From assembly GCF_049994905.1 (NCBI RefSeq), contig NZ_CP188258.1, positions 3,844,001-3,908,000 on the forward strand: 64,000 bases of DNA, written 5' to 3'. The translations under genes and the position numbers were made by a program. The notes beneath the pieces were generated by a model. It saw only the letters and a program-made list of their open reading frames with translations, did no database searches and was not told the DNA's origin. This document shows, one piece after another, positions 47,512 to 56,409 of this stretch (within the stretch, counting starts at the first letter, position 1; each line of letters opens with the position of its first letter). The DNA is from Diaminobutyricibacter sp049994905. Lineage in GTDB: Bacteria; Actinomycetota; Actinomycetes; Actinomycetales; Microbacteriaceae.

Positions 47512-49161
47512 ATGGATACTTCGAGCGGCCCCCAGACCAACGGTGCGGTATCAAACAAGTCCAACATCGTTCTCGTATTCGCCGGACTGATGCTGACGAT
47601 GCTGCTGGCGTCGCTCGATCAGACCATCTTCAGCACGGCATTGCCGACGATCGTCGGTGACCTGCATGCTGCTGACCAGATGGGCTGGGTCATCACGATC
47701 TACCTGCTCACCTCGACGATCGTGCTGCCGGTGTACGGCAAACTCGGCGACCTCATCGGACGCAAAGCCATCTTCATCACCGCCATCTCGATCTTCGTGG
47801 TCGGCTCGATCATCGGCGGTTTCGCGCCTGACATGACCTGGCTCATCATCGGCCGCGGCGTGCAGGGCCTCGGCGGTGGCGGCCTGATGATCCTCTCGCA
47901 AGCGATCATCGCCGACGTGGTTCCGGCCCGCGAACGCGGTCGCTACATGGGCATCATGGGCGCCGTGTTCGCGGTGTCGTCGGTCGCTGGGCCACTTTTG
48001 GGCGGGTGGTTCACCGATGCTGTCAGCTGGCGATGGTGTCTCTGGATCAACATCCCACTCGGCATCCTCGCGATCATCGCTGCGGTGGCCTTCCTTCATC
48101 TGCCGAAGCGTCCTGTCGCCAGCGTCAAGCTCGACGTCTACGGGATCGGCCTCCTCGCCCTGGCGTCCACCGGGCTCATCCTGGTCAGCACCTGGGGTGG
48201 CACCACCTACGACTGGGACTCGCCCCTCATCATCCTGCTGATCGCCGGCACCGTGATCGCCGCAGTCGTGTTCGTGCTCGTCGAGCGGCGGACCGCCGAG
48301 CCGATCATGCCCCTGCTCCTGTTCCGTCGCCGCAACTTCAACCTGAGCACGGGCGCTGGCCTGCTGATCGGCGTGGCGATGTTCGGCACGATCGCCTACA
48401 CACCGACCTACCTGCAGATGGTGACCGGCGCCAACGCCACCCAGGCCGGGCTGCTGATGGTCCCGATGATGGCCGCTCTGCTGGTCTCATCGGTCGCCTC
48501 CGGACAGATCGTCAGCCGGACCGGCCGCTACAAGTGGGCACCGATTTCGGGCACACTGACGACAGCAGTCGGACTGTTCCTGCTGTCGACGATGTCCCCG
48601 ACAACGCCGGTCTGGGTCACCTGCGTGTACCTGGCAGTCATGGGTCTCGGACTCGGGTTGTGCATGCAGAACCTCATCCTCGTGGTGCAGAACACCTTCC
48701 CGAACGCGATGGTGGGCACCGCGACGGCGACCAACAACTACTTCCGTCAGATCGGTTCGTCTCTCGGCGCGGCCATCGTCGGCACGGTTTTCACCTCACG
48801 TCTTGCCGACCTCTTGACGCAACGGCTGCCGGCCGGCGGTTCGGAGGCCGCGGGCTCGAGCAACGAGTTCACTCCCGACTCGGTCAAGCATCTACCCGCC
48901 GCCATCCGGGACATCATCGTCGGCTCATACTCCGACGCTCTCACCCCGATCTTCCTGGCACTCGTTCCGCTGATGCTGGCCGCAACCATCCTCGTAATCT
49001 TCATCCGCGAGGTCCCGCTCAGCACGACCATCGACCGTGCCGACATTATCGCCGACAGCCTCGAGATCGATGGCTCCAACGCCGTGGCGCTGACGACCGC
49101 GGAGCTCGCGATCATCAGTCAGGAGCAGCTGCGTGCGGCAAGCGGGCGCAGCGGCGCCTGA
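47512..49161 (+). CDS. DHA2-family multidrug efflux MFS transporter (EmrB/QacA type)
   Basis: 549 aa, 14 predicted helices. The LDQTIFSTALPTIVGDLHAA signature at helix 1, the GKLGDLIGRKAIFI loop and the antiporter motif C region (GPLLGGWFTDAVSWRWCLWI) are typical of proton-driven drug exporters. A cytoplasmic tail follows the last helix. GGAGG eight bases upstream favours the ATG at 47512 over ATGs at 47482 and 47488. No adjacent TetR/MarR regulator is seen; the 5' leader is long. Confidence 0.92.
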   Translation: MDTSSGPQTNGAVSNKSNIVLVFAGLMLTMLLASLDQTIFSTALPTIVGDLHAADQMGWVITIYLLTSTIVLPVYGKLGDLIGRKAIFITAISIFVVGSIIGGFAPDMTWLIIGRGVQGLGGGGLMILSQAIIADVVPARERGRYMGIMGAVFAVSSVAGPLLGGWFTDAVSWRWCLWINIPLGILAIIAAVAFLHLPKRPVASVKLDVYGIGLLALASTGLILVSTWGGTTYDWDSPLIILLIAGTVIAAVVFVLVERRTAEPIMPLLLFRRRNFNLSTGAGLLIGVAMFGTIAYTPTYLQMVTGANATQAGLLMVPMMAALLVSSVASGQIVSRTGRYKWAPISGTLTTAVGLFLLSTMSPTTPVWVTCVYLAVMGLGLGLCMQNLILVVQNTFPNAMVGTATATNNYFRQIGSSLGAAIVGTVFTSRLADLLTQRLPAGGSEAAGSSNEFTPDSVKHLPAAIRDIIVGSYSDALTPIFLALVPLMLAATILVIFIREVPLSTTIDRADIIADSLEIDGSNAVALTTAELAIISQEQLRAASGRSGA

Positions 49162-49200
49162 GTAAGCGGTCTGGCGACTGACCAAGCCGTCTGATCGCAG

Positions 49201-49341
49201 TCAGTTCGGGTCCGGCGCCTTGACGAGCCCTTCCGTTCCGATGGGTCGGGGCGTGATGCCGGCGCGAAGAAGACGGCGTTCACGGTCCCACCGGGTGTAC
49301 TCGGCGAGGGTGTAGTGCCTTGCGCGTAGTGATGACGCCAT
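49201..49341 (-). CDS. Possible small protein, 46 aa
   Basis: A short open frame between the efflux pump and the DUF2127 gene. It opens MASSLRARHYTLAEYTRWDR and ends GTEGLVKAPDPN. The composition (amphipathic TLAEYTRWDRERRLLRAG) and third-position GC look coding, but there is no clear ribosome site and no recognised family. It could be a remnant of a longer gene. Confidence 0.35.
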   Translation of the reverse strand: MASSLRARHYTLAEYTRWDRERRLLRAGITPRPIGTEGLVKAPDPN

Positions 49342-49369
49342 GCACGACGAACTGCGCGCCGACGGCGAC

Positions 49370-49915
49370 TCACACTTCGGTTGCCGCCACGGATCGTGCG
49401 TCCCGCTGCAGCTCCCGGTACTCGCGGTAGACGAGCACGATGATGACGACGTCGAGAAGTGCGAACAGTCCCAGGCTGACCGTTGGGGTGAGGACGAACA
49501 GGTAGAGCTGGTAGACGAGAAAAAGTGTCAGCACAATGAGCGCGGGTGGGTAGGCGCGGCGGATCCGGCGAAGGAGGCAGTAGACGAGTCCCAGTTTGAT
49601 GACGCCGTGAAGGATCAGGAAAAGGATGAGGACGGTCAGGCCGCTACTCAGGAGGGAATCATCCAGGTTCTCAAGGTAGGTGCCCAGAAAGCGGGCCAGC
49701 GTGGAGTCTCCCTGTGACGCGCGATCGGCTACCGCTTCGACGGCCGAATGGAGCAAACTCGGCGCAAACAGCAGAATCAGGCCCGCTATGAGTTCAATGG
49801 CACCGTCGATGCCCTTGATCGCCACACCGACGAAGTAGAACCGGTCGAGGAGGGTGATCTTTCGGGGAACGGTGCCGTTTGCGACAGTTGATCGTTCAGT
49901 CAACGCGGATGCCAT
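49370..49915 (-). CDS. DUF2127 family membrane protein
   Basis: 181 aa with four hydrophobic segments. The opening LLDRFYFVGVAIKGIDGAIE followed by LIAGLILLFAP, and the middle LTVLILFLILHGVIKLGLVY, are the DUF2127 pattern. Function unknown. ATG at 49915. Precedes the FtsX-like permease end on the same strand by 12 bases, so it may be the last gene of the ABC exporter operon. Confidence 0.85.
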   Translation of the reverse strand: MASALTERSTVANGTVPRKITLLDRFYFVGVAIKGIDGAIELIAGLILLFAPSLLHSAVEAVADRASQGDSTLARFLGTYLENLDDSLLSSGLTVLILFLILHGVIKLGLVYCLLRRIRRAYPPALIVLTLFLVYQLYLFVLTPTVSLGLFALLDVVIIVLVYREYRELQRDARSVAATEV

Positions 49916-49927
49916 CCTGAATGGTGG

Positions 49928-51316
49928 CTATTCGATGGCGAGCGCGCTGACCGGCGAGATCTTCAGTGCGCGTCGTGTTGGAGCAATGGATGCGATCAGG
50001 GTCAACGCGACCGCAACGGCGGCGGCAATCACGATGAGCGCCCACGGGATGGTCGGGGACACCACGCCGTGCTGGAGGTCACCGAGAAGTGACTGGGCTC
50101 CCACCCACCCGTAAAAGGTGCCGAGGATGAGGCCAAGAAGAACCGCGGTGATCGTGATCTGTCCGGCCTCGGCGACGATCGTTTGGCGGACCTGCACTCG
50201 GCTGAAACCGAGCGCGCGAAGAAGACCGAGCTCTCGTTGACGCTGGATGCCACTGAGCGAAAGGTTGTTGACCACACCGATCGCGGCGATCAGCGCCGAG
50301 AAGCCGACCAGCACACTGAACACAGCCGCGATGACATTGAGCACGGTGCCCGCTCCGGCATAGAGGTCGGGATTGGCAGCCTGGGCGTTCACGATCATGG
50401 TCTGGAACGACTGCGAAGCGACGATGAACATGGTCACGAGGGTGACACCGATCACCAGCCCGATGGCGGTCCGGGCACTGCGCTCGGGGTACCGAACGGC
50501 GTTCGCGGCGGCGAGCTTCGCCGGCGCGGTGGTCCCCATCAGTCTTCCCGTCAACCTCAGGGCCCGCGGGATGATCATCTCCGCGCCGAGCACGATTCCG
50601 CTGAAGGATGCGATCCCACCGAGCATGCTGATCAGAACGCCGAACGGACTATGCAAGCCGACGACGATGCCGAATGCGATCAGCAGCAGGCCAACGATCA
50701 CGAGAACCAGCGCGCTCCTGTGCTTCCCCCGGTGCACGGCGACTTCTGTCGTGTTGCGCTCAACCGACCCACCGAGCGCCTGCATCGGGGTCACCAAGAG
50801 CACGCGCCTTGAGCCGACCCACGATGCGGCCCAGGTGGTCAAGACCACGATGAGAGGCGGCGCCAGAAGCACGGGGCTGACGTAGCTGTAGGAGAGGTCG
50901 GGCATCGCCTTCAACGCGACCGCCACTCGAATGACCAGGATGCCCACCCCAAGCCCGACAATCACACCGATGATCGCCCCGTAGACCCCGACCAGAAGAC
51001 CTTCGCGGGACACCGCACGACGCTGCGAGGAGGCGCTCGAGCCGAGGACCCGCATCAGGGCGATCGTGCGTGTGCGTCCTGCGATGATCGTGGCGAACGT
51101 GTTCGCGGTGACCACGGACCCGACATACACAGCGATGACGATGAACACGATCGCGACCGCGAACAGGGCGATCTGCGCGGTGCTGTGTTCGCTGATCGGG
51201 CTGGTGCGGACGACGGCGCTGAGCGCAGTCGTCGCTACCAGAAGGGTCGTCCCGAACGCGCATGAAAGTGCCGCTACCAGGATGCTCGACCGGTGCTCTG
51301 ATCTCGCGACACTCAT
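49928..51316 (-). CDS. ABC exporter permease with two FtsX domains
   Basis: 462 aa. Two FtsX-like units are visible: the first around TANTFATIIAGRTRTIALMR with three helices, the second around GFSALIAAIGVVNNLSLSGI, QRQRELGLLRALGFSRVQVR and its helices. There is no large extracytoplasmic MacB domain between them, as in many Gram-positive lipoprotein or peptide exporters. It overlaps the ATPase stop by four bases. Confidence 0.9.
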   Translation of the reverse strand: MSVARSEHRSSILVAALSCAFGTTLLVATTALSAVVRTSPISEHSTAQIALFAVAIVFIVIAVYVGSVVTANTFATIIAGRTRTIALMRVLGSSASSQRRAVSREGLLVGVYGAIIGVIVGLGVGILVIRVAVALKAMPDLSYSYVSPVLLAPPLIVVLTTWAASWVGSRRVLLVTPMQALGGSVERNTTEVAVHRGKHRSALVLVIVGLLLIAFGIVVGLHSPFGVLISMLGGIASFSGIVLGAEMIIPRALRLTGRLMGTTAPAKLAAANAVRYPERSARTAIGLVIGVTLVTMFIVASQSFQTMIVNAQAANPDLYAGAGTVLNVIAAVFSVLVGFSALIAAIGVVNNLSLSGIQRQRELGLLRALGFSRVQVRQTIVAEAGQITITAVLLGLILGTFYGWVGAQSLLGDLQHGVVSPTIPWALIVIAAAVAVALTLIASIAPTRRALKISPVSALAIE

Positions 51317-52068
51317 GAGGCCGTCTCCATGCTGAGCATGATGCGGGAGATTTCTTCTGGCGATGACCGGGGCGCATCGTGGACGACGCGGCCGTCCGCC
51401 AGGAACACGATGCGGTCCGCGAAGCTCGCGGCGACCGCGTCATGGGTCACCATCGCAATAGATTGTCCGTGCTCCGCGCTCGCGTTCGCCAGGACCGCGA
51501 GAACCTCGCGCCCGGTACGGGAATCAAGATTTCCGGTCGGCTCGTCAGCGAAGACCAAATCAGGCCGAGTTGCCAGCGCCCGCGCGATTGCCACACGTTG
51601 CTGCTGGCCGCCCGAAAGCTCATGCGGTCGATGACTGAGCCGCGGATCCAGGCCAAGCGTCAGTGTCAGACGATCGATCCACGCGCGTTCCTCAGACGTC
51701 GGCTTGCGCCCATCCAACTCGAACGGCAGCAGAATGTTGCCCAACACGTCGAGTGTCGGTACGAGGTTGAACGACTGGAAAATGAACCCTACGCGTCGTC
51801 GCCGAAGTATCGTCAACTCGGCATCCCCCAGCTGGGTGATGTCGGTCGCGCCCAACCAAACCGATCCGAACGTTGCACTGTCCAGTCCCGCCATGATGTG
51901 CATCAGGGTCGACTTTCCCGACCCGCTCGGCCCCATGATCGCCGTGAACTCGCCGTCCCTGAGGGCCAGGCCGACCGAGTCCAACGCCAACACTCGTCCG
52001 GAACCGTCTCCATAGGATTTGGTCAGGTTCTCAACGCGGGCGATCGTGGGCGATCCGGAATCATTCAT
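51313..52068 (-). CDS. ABC exporter ATPase (MacB/LolD-like)
   Basis: 251 aa. Walker A GPSGSGKSTLMHIMAGLD, signature LSGGQQQRVAIARALATRPD, Walker B LVFADEPTGNLDS and the H-loop VTHDAVAAS are the standard LolD/MacB pattern. Partner of the two-FtsX permease. Likely exports a peptide, lipid or drug; no substrate gene is adjacent. First gene of the operon. Confidence 0.93.
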   Translation of the reverse strand: MNDSGSPTIARVENLTKSYGDGSGRVLALDSVGLALRDGEFTAIMGPSGSGKSTLMHIMAGLDSATFGSVWLGATDITQLGDAELTILRRRRVGFIFQSFNLVPTLDVLGNILLPFELDGRKPTSEERAWIDRLTLTLGLDPRLSHRPHELSGGQQQRVAIARALATRPDLVFADEPTGNLDSRTGREVLAVLANASAEHGQSIAMVTHDAVAASFADRIVFLADGRVVHDAPRSSPEEISRIMLSMETAS

Positions 52069-52711
52069 GCGCTGAGGCTAACTTTCGGAACTGATGCCGA
52101 GCCTCATCCGGAGGGATGATTCCGCGGGCTCCCTCCTCAATCTGGGTTTCACCCGTGTGCCAGTTTCTCGCCAAGCGCGGCCGTTCGGGTGGAATCCTCC
52201 AGTGAAACAGTCGAAACATGCGCTCACGATCGAGCGGTCACCGCTCGTCACCCCAATCGGTGACCTGAAGAGACTTTCAGATAGGACCGAACTCGCCAGT
52301 ATGATGCAGCGGCTGCCCCGCGGAAGAAAACGCTTGAGAAATCCCGAATCTCCGCTCGACGCGCGCTTACTGTTAGCTCGCGCCGCGCGCATTGCGCCGT
52401 CGCCTATTCCGCCGTCATCCCTGAAGCCAGGATCACGAGGGCAGGCCGACTTCGTCCGGCAAGAGTGGCGTCAACGGCGTGATACCAGAAAATCGCCACA
52501 CCAAGCGCGTGGTTTGACTCAGCGCCATCGCCCTGGGGAATCACGTTGACCCACCGAGAGGGCGGACGTGAACGGCATTTTGGGCGGACACGTTGTAAAC
52601 AGACTGGTCGCGGGGGTGGGTCCCGAAAGCGAGTGACTCGATCGCAACCATGCCAGGTTCGAGCGCAGACTCGACGCCCTGAAATCTCAAAGCAGTGAGT
52701 AAACGGTGAGT
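52069..52711. other. Gene-free stretch before the tRNA
   Basis: About 640 bases with open frames on both strands, but none shows coding-like composition, a ribosome site or a family pattern. It should hold the promoter of the ABC exporter operon at its left end. The right end has low GC and leads into the tRNA promoter. Confidence 0.5.
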
Positions 52712-52740
52712 TTGGCCAAAAACTATTGACGGGGTAGTCT
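52712..52740 (+). promoter_or_regulatory. Promoter of tRNA-Gly
   Basis: TTGGCC and TAGTCT separated by 17 bases, 47 bases before the mature tRNA. The -35 lies in the palindrome TTTGGCCAAA. An alternative -35 (TTGACG at 52726) lacks a good -10. Confidence 0.5.
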
Positions 52741-52786
52741 GGGCGGCAGTGCTGCTTCCCAGTGTTTTACTGGGATCGGGGGCCAT

Positions 52787-52857
52787 GCGAGTGTAGTTCA
52801 ATGGCAGAACTTCAGCTTCCCAAGCTGATAGCGCGGGTTCGATTCCCGTCACTCGCT
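52787..52857 (+). tRNA. tRNA-Gly (anticodon CCC)
   Basis: Cloverleaf by eye: acceptor GCGAGTG pairs with CACTCGC, discriminator T; D-arm with AGTTCAATGGCAGA; anticodon stem TCAGC/GCTGA with loop TTCCCAA, giving anticodon CCC for GGG; T-arm CGGGTTCGATTCCCG. The CCA end is not encoded. A terminator follows. It is the junction between the core-like left part of the window and the restriction-modification island. Confidence 0.95.
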
Positions 52858-52865
52858 CGGAGACG

Positions 52866-52891
52866 AAAACCCCAGATGAATCGGGGTTTTT
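52866..52891 (+). terminator. Rho-independent terminator of tRNA-Gly
   Basis: AAAACCCC and GGGGTTTTT form an 8-bp stem ending in five T, nine bases after the tRNA. Confidence 0.9.
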
Positions 52892-53040
52892 GTACAGAAG
52901 CGTTTTAGTTGGCACTTCTGCCAAATTGTTGGCATTTCATCAACTTCTTGGCACTAACGCGACGATCAATTGCTGATCAGTCTGTCTTTTCGCCGCGCGG
53001 GTTTTGACCCCGCTGTAGCCCCGTGGCAACAATCTCGAAA

Positions 53041-53197
53041 CTCAAGCAGATCGACCGCCTCAGGTTCGTTGCGCCCTAATCAACGCGCAGCCAAGCTGTT
53101 TGTCGTTTCTCAAGACGCTTGAGACCTTTCTCATCTCACTTGAGACCTTTGGGGGTCACGACGCCGCCTCAAGCTAGGTGGGAGCGCCTTTCTCAAG
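53041..53197. repeat. Cluster of CTCAAG/CTTGAG motifs between tRNA and hsdR
   Basis: CTCAAG or its complement occurs at 53041, 53109, 53118, 53139, 53168 and 53192, six times in 157 bp. TCTCAAG-ACG-CTTGAGA (53108-53124) is a perfect palindrome, and CTTGAGACCTTT is repeated directly at 53118 and 53139. The stretch 52892-53223 has no gene. It may contain recombination or regulator-binding sites linked to the island. Confidence 0.55.
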
Positions 53198-53223
53198 CTT
53201 TCAAGGCGGAATTGTTGGGGTCT

Positions 53224-56200
53224 TCAGACACTCGCCCCGCGATCGTCGGCGTATCGCGGCGCCATCGATTCCATCTGATCCATAACCAGCTTGATCGCCT
53301 CGGGCTGCTTGTCTGGCGGGTACTTGTACTTGACGAGAAGCCGTTTGATCGATGACCGCAGCTTCGCCCGCACGTCGTCGCGCACCGTCCAGTCCGTACG
53401 CACGTCGCGGCGCATCACCGTGACCAATTCGCGTGCGATCTGGGCCAACACGTCTTCGCCCTGCACAGTGACGGCCGACTCGTTCTGCGCAACCGCGTCA
53501 TAGAAAGCGAGTTCGTCGTTCGAGAGCGGCGGCGAGAAGCGCGCACCACGGGACGCCTCCGCGGCGACCTCTTTCGCGAGTTCGACCAGCTCTGCGATGA
53601 CCTCGGCAGCGGAGAGCTGCTGGTTCGTGTACCGCTTCATGATCTCGGCTATGCGCTCCGAAAACACGCGCTGGCGGATCACATTCCCATGCGTTGCGGC
53701 CGACCCGGCGTCGACGAGCGACTTGCGCAGCGCCTCGATCGCGAGATGCGCGTTCGGCGCCGTCTGCGCCTTAGCGAGGAAGTCGGGACCGAGATCGTCG
53801 AGCGAGAGTCGTGGGAGGCCGGCAGCGTCATATATGTCGAGCACGTCGCCTGTCGACATTGCTTCGGCGACCAGCCCGCTCAGCAGGCGTTCGATCTCCT
53901 CGGACACTGGCTCGTCTCGGGCCTGCCGTTCCATTGCATCGAATTTCGCCATCCAGACGCGCACTTCTTCGTAGAAAGCGATTTCGTCGTGCAGCTCTGC
54001 GAGCCCTACTCGGCCCGAGCTCAGGGCCCACGCACGAGCGAGCTTTCCGCTCGCCGCGCGGTAGCGATTCGCGAGCCGCTCGGCGCCAAGCTCCAGGTCA
54101 TTGAGCGGGTTCGCAGCGTCGCGAAGGAAATTCGTCGCGGTAGTCGCCGCTGCGAGCATGGCGCGCGGTCCGCCGCGTCGAATGACGGCACGCCAGTCGC
54201 AGTTGGCGAGCATGTCGCGAATCTGCGCGACGAGTTCGATCGCAATCGCCACTGCTTCGTCGACATCGCGGCCGACCGGTCGATTCGCTTGATCCTCCAC
54301 TGTGTACTCAGAGAGGGCCTTGGCGAGGTTGTCGGCGAGCGGTGCATAGGCGACGAGCAGTCCGTCCTCTTTTCCCTCGAAGGTACGGTTCACGCGTGCG
54401 AGGGTCTGCATGAGCAGAGCACCCTTGAGAGGGCGATCGAGGTAGAGGGTATGCAGGGGCGGTGCGTCGAAACCCGTGAGCATCATGTCCTTGACGATGA
54501 CGAGTTCGAGTTCGTCCGAAGCATCCTTCAGTCGGTCCTTGATCGCTGCATTCGCCGAGTCTCGTCGTACATGATCGCTGACGGGTGGCTGGTCGGTGGC
54601 CGATCCTGAGTAGACGACTTTGATCTTTCCGTCGTCGAGCGCGTCGGAGTGCCACTCGGGCCGCAGCGCGACGATCGCCGAGTACAGGCGCGCGCAGATC
54701 TCGCGCGTTCCGCCGACGATGAGAGCCTTGCCGGGCGATTTGATGAAGGGGACCATGCGGGCGCTGCGCTCTTCCCAGTGCGCGACGAGATCTCCAGCGA
54801 GCGTCTGGATGCGCTCGGGCGATCCGTAGACGGCGTTGACGACGGCGACGGATGCCTCGATGCGTGCGCGCTCGGTGTCGTCGAGGCCGAGGGTGTACTC
54901 GTCGGCTGCGCGATCGATGTCTTCTTCGTTTGTGTCCTTCGCGAAGGACACCTTGATGAGCCTCGGCTCGAAGTAGACGGGAACTGTCGCCCCGTCATCG
55001 ACGGCGCGGGTCAGGTCATAGATGTCGATGTAGTCACCGAAGACGGCTTGCGTGTCGCGCTCGGCGAACGAGATGGGAGTACCCGTGAACGCGATGAGGG
55101 TCGCGTTCGGCAGAGCGTCGCGCAAGTGGCGGGCATAGCCGTCGAGGTCGTCGTAGTGACTGCGATGGGCTTCGTCGACGATGACGATCACGTTGCGTCG
55201 ATCCGTCAGCAGCGGATGCGGTGTGCCGGACTGCTTCTCGGAGTCAGTCAGCCCGAACTTCTGCAGGGTCGTGAAATAGATGCCGCCGGTCACTCGCTGG
55301 CTGAGCTCGTCACGCAGCTGCGCGCGCTCCCTCACCTGCACGGGCTTCTCGGCGAGCAGCAGACTGCGATCGAAGGTGCGGAAGAGCTGACCATCAAGTT
55401 CGTTGCGGTCGGTCACGACGATCACGGTGGGGTTCTTGACCTTCGGATGCCGCGAGACCAGGTTCGTGTACAGCTCCATCTCCATCGACTTGCCCGAGCC
55501 CTGCGTGTGCCAGACGACGCCGGCTTTTCCGTTGGTCTCGACTGCTTGGATCGTGCTGCCGACGGCTTTGGTGACCGCGAAGTACTGGTGCGGCTTCGCG
55601 ATGCGCTTGAAAAGCCCCTCGGAGCCCTCGTCGAAGGCAGTGAAGTTGCGGACGAACTGCAGGAAGCGCTCCTGGTTGTAGAGGCCGTTGAGCGCGTCAT
55701 CGAGCGGAAGCACGTCGACCGCGCCTTCGATGCGCGGCTGCTGCAGCGGAGCTCCGTCATCGTCGACGTTCCACGGGGCGAAGTGGTTGAGCGGCGTAAA
55801 TGGCGTGCCGTATTTCGCGTCGATTCCGTCGCTCGCGAGTGTGAAGACGCAGAACCGAAACGCCGTGGGGAACTCACGTAGGTACGTCTGCAGCTGTGCG
55901 TGGGCCGGAGCGACTCCGGTGGATGCCGAGCCGGCCTTCTTGAGTTCGACGATGCTCAGGGGCATGCCGTTGACGTAGAGCACGAGGTCGAACCGGCGAT
56001 GCAGATCGGCTTGCCGGATCGTGACCTGGTTGACAGCCAGCCAGTCGTTCTGATCCGGCGCACCAAGCAGCCGGAGACGCGGGTTCTGCTCGAGGCCGTC
56101 GCTGTCGACATAGCCGAGCGGATAGCCGCTGACGAGGTACTCATGGATGCGTTGGTTCTCTGTGATCGCGTCGAGCGACTTGGGCGAGGCGATTTCAGCG

Positions 56201-56409
56201 ACAGCCTGCTGCAGGAAAGGTATCGGCACGTCTGGGTTCAGACGGCGCATTGCGTCAAGCAGCCGCGGACGGATGAGCAGCTCATCCCACGTCTGACGCT
56301 CGCCAGTTCCGGGGGCGATTTCCTCGCCACGCTTCGGCTCCCAGAGAAGGGGCTCTGCGAGGGTCTCAAGCGCCGCCTGCTCCCAGTCAGCTTCGGAGAT
56401 GCCGGTCAT
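53224..56409 (-). CDS. hsdR: Type I restriction endonuclease subunit R
   Basis: 1061 aa. The N-terminal nuclease has the PD-(D/E)XK residues D141, E155 and K157 (in FDLVLYVNGMPLSIVELKKA). The helicase part has Walker A HTQGSGKS at 301-308, DEAH at 412-415, and motif VI-like QTLARVNRTFEGK. A C-terminal helical domain binds the methylase core. It cuts unmethylated DNA after ATP-driven translocation. The start overlaps the GTPase stop (ATGA), so its translation is tied to the GTPase rather than directly to hsdS. Last gene of the minus-strand island operon. Confidence 0.97.
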   Translation of the reverse strand: MTGISEADWEQAALETLAEPLLWEPKRGEEIAPGTGERQTWDELLIRPRLLDAMRRLNPDVPIPFLQQAVAEIASPKSLDAITENQRIHEYLVSGYPLGYVDSDGLEQNPRLRLLGAPDQNDWLAVNQVTIRQADLHRRFDLVLYVNGMPLSIVELKKAGSASTGVAPAHAQLQTYLREFPTAFRFCVFTLASDGIDAKYGTPFTPLNHFAPWNVDDDGAPLQQPRIEGAVDVLPLDDALNGLYNQERFLQFVRNFTAFDEGSEGLFKRIAKPHQYFAVTKAVGSTIQAVETNGKAGVVWHTQGSGKSMEMELYTNLVSRHPKVKNPTVIVVTDRNELDGQLFRTFDRSLLLAEKPVQVRERAQLRDELSQRVTGGIYFTTLQKFGLTDSEKQSGTPHPLLTDRRNVIVIVDEAHRSHYDDLDGYARHLRDALPNATLIAFTGTPISFAERDTQAVFGDYIDIYDLTRAVDDGATVPVYFEPRLIKVSFAKDTNEEDIDRAADEYTLGLDDTERARIEASVAVVNAVYGSPERIQTLAGDLVAHWEERSARMVPFIKSPGKALIVGGTREICARLYSAIVALRPEWHSDALDDGKIKVVYSGSATDQPPVSDHVRRDSANAAIKDRLKDASDELELVIVKDMMLTGFDAPPLHTLYLDRPLKGALLMQTLARVNRTFEGKEDGLLVAYAPLADNLAKALSEYTVEDQANRPVGRDVDEAVAIAIELVAQIRDMLANCDWRAVIRRGGPRAMLAAATTATNFLRDAANPLNDLELGAERLANRYRAASGKLARAWALSSGRVGLAELHDEIAFYEEVRVWMAKFDAMERQARDEPVSEEIERLLSGLVAEAMSTGDVLDIYDAAGLPRLSLDDLGPDFLAKAQTAPNAHLAIEALRKSLVDAGSAATHGNVIRQRVFSERIAEIMKRYTNQQLSAAEVIAELVELAKEVAAEASRGARFSPPLSNDELAFYDAVAQNESAVTVQGEDVLAQIARELVTVMRRDVRTDWTVRDDVRAKLRSSIKRLLVKYKYPPDKQPEAIKLVMDQMESMAPRYADDRGASV

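Noticed and set aside
47340..47567. 75-codon minus-strand frame overlapping the efflux pump start
   Set aside because: Ends inside the palindromic repeat and overlaps a well-supported start; no ribosome site.
52094..52549. 151-codon plus-strand frame in the gap before the tRNA
   Set aside because: No start signal, no hydrophobic or motif pattern, and Arg/Pro/Ser-rich composition on both strands.
52541..52924. 127-codon minus-strand open frame reading VTGIEPALSAWEAEVLPLNY
   Set aside because: It is the complement of tRNA-Gly; this kind of translation is a well-known false protein from tRNA genes.
52858..53223. Searching for an integrase or attachment-site copy beside tRNA-Gly
   Set aside because: Neither an integrase gene nor a second copy of the tRNA 3' end was found in the window, so no attachment site is annotated.
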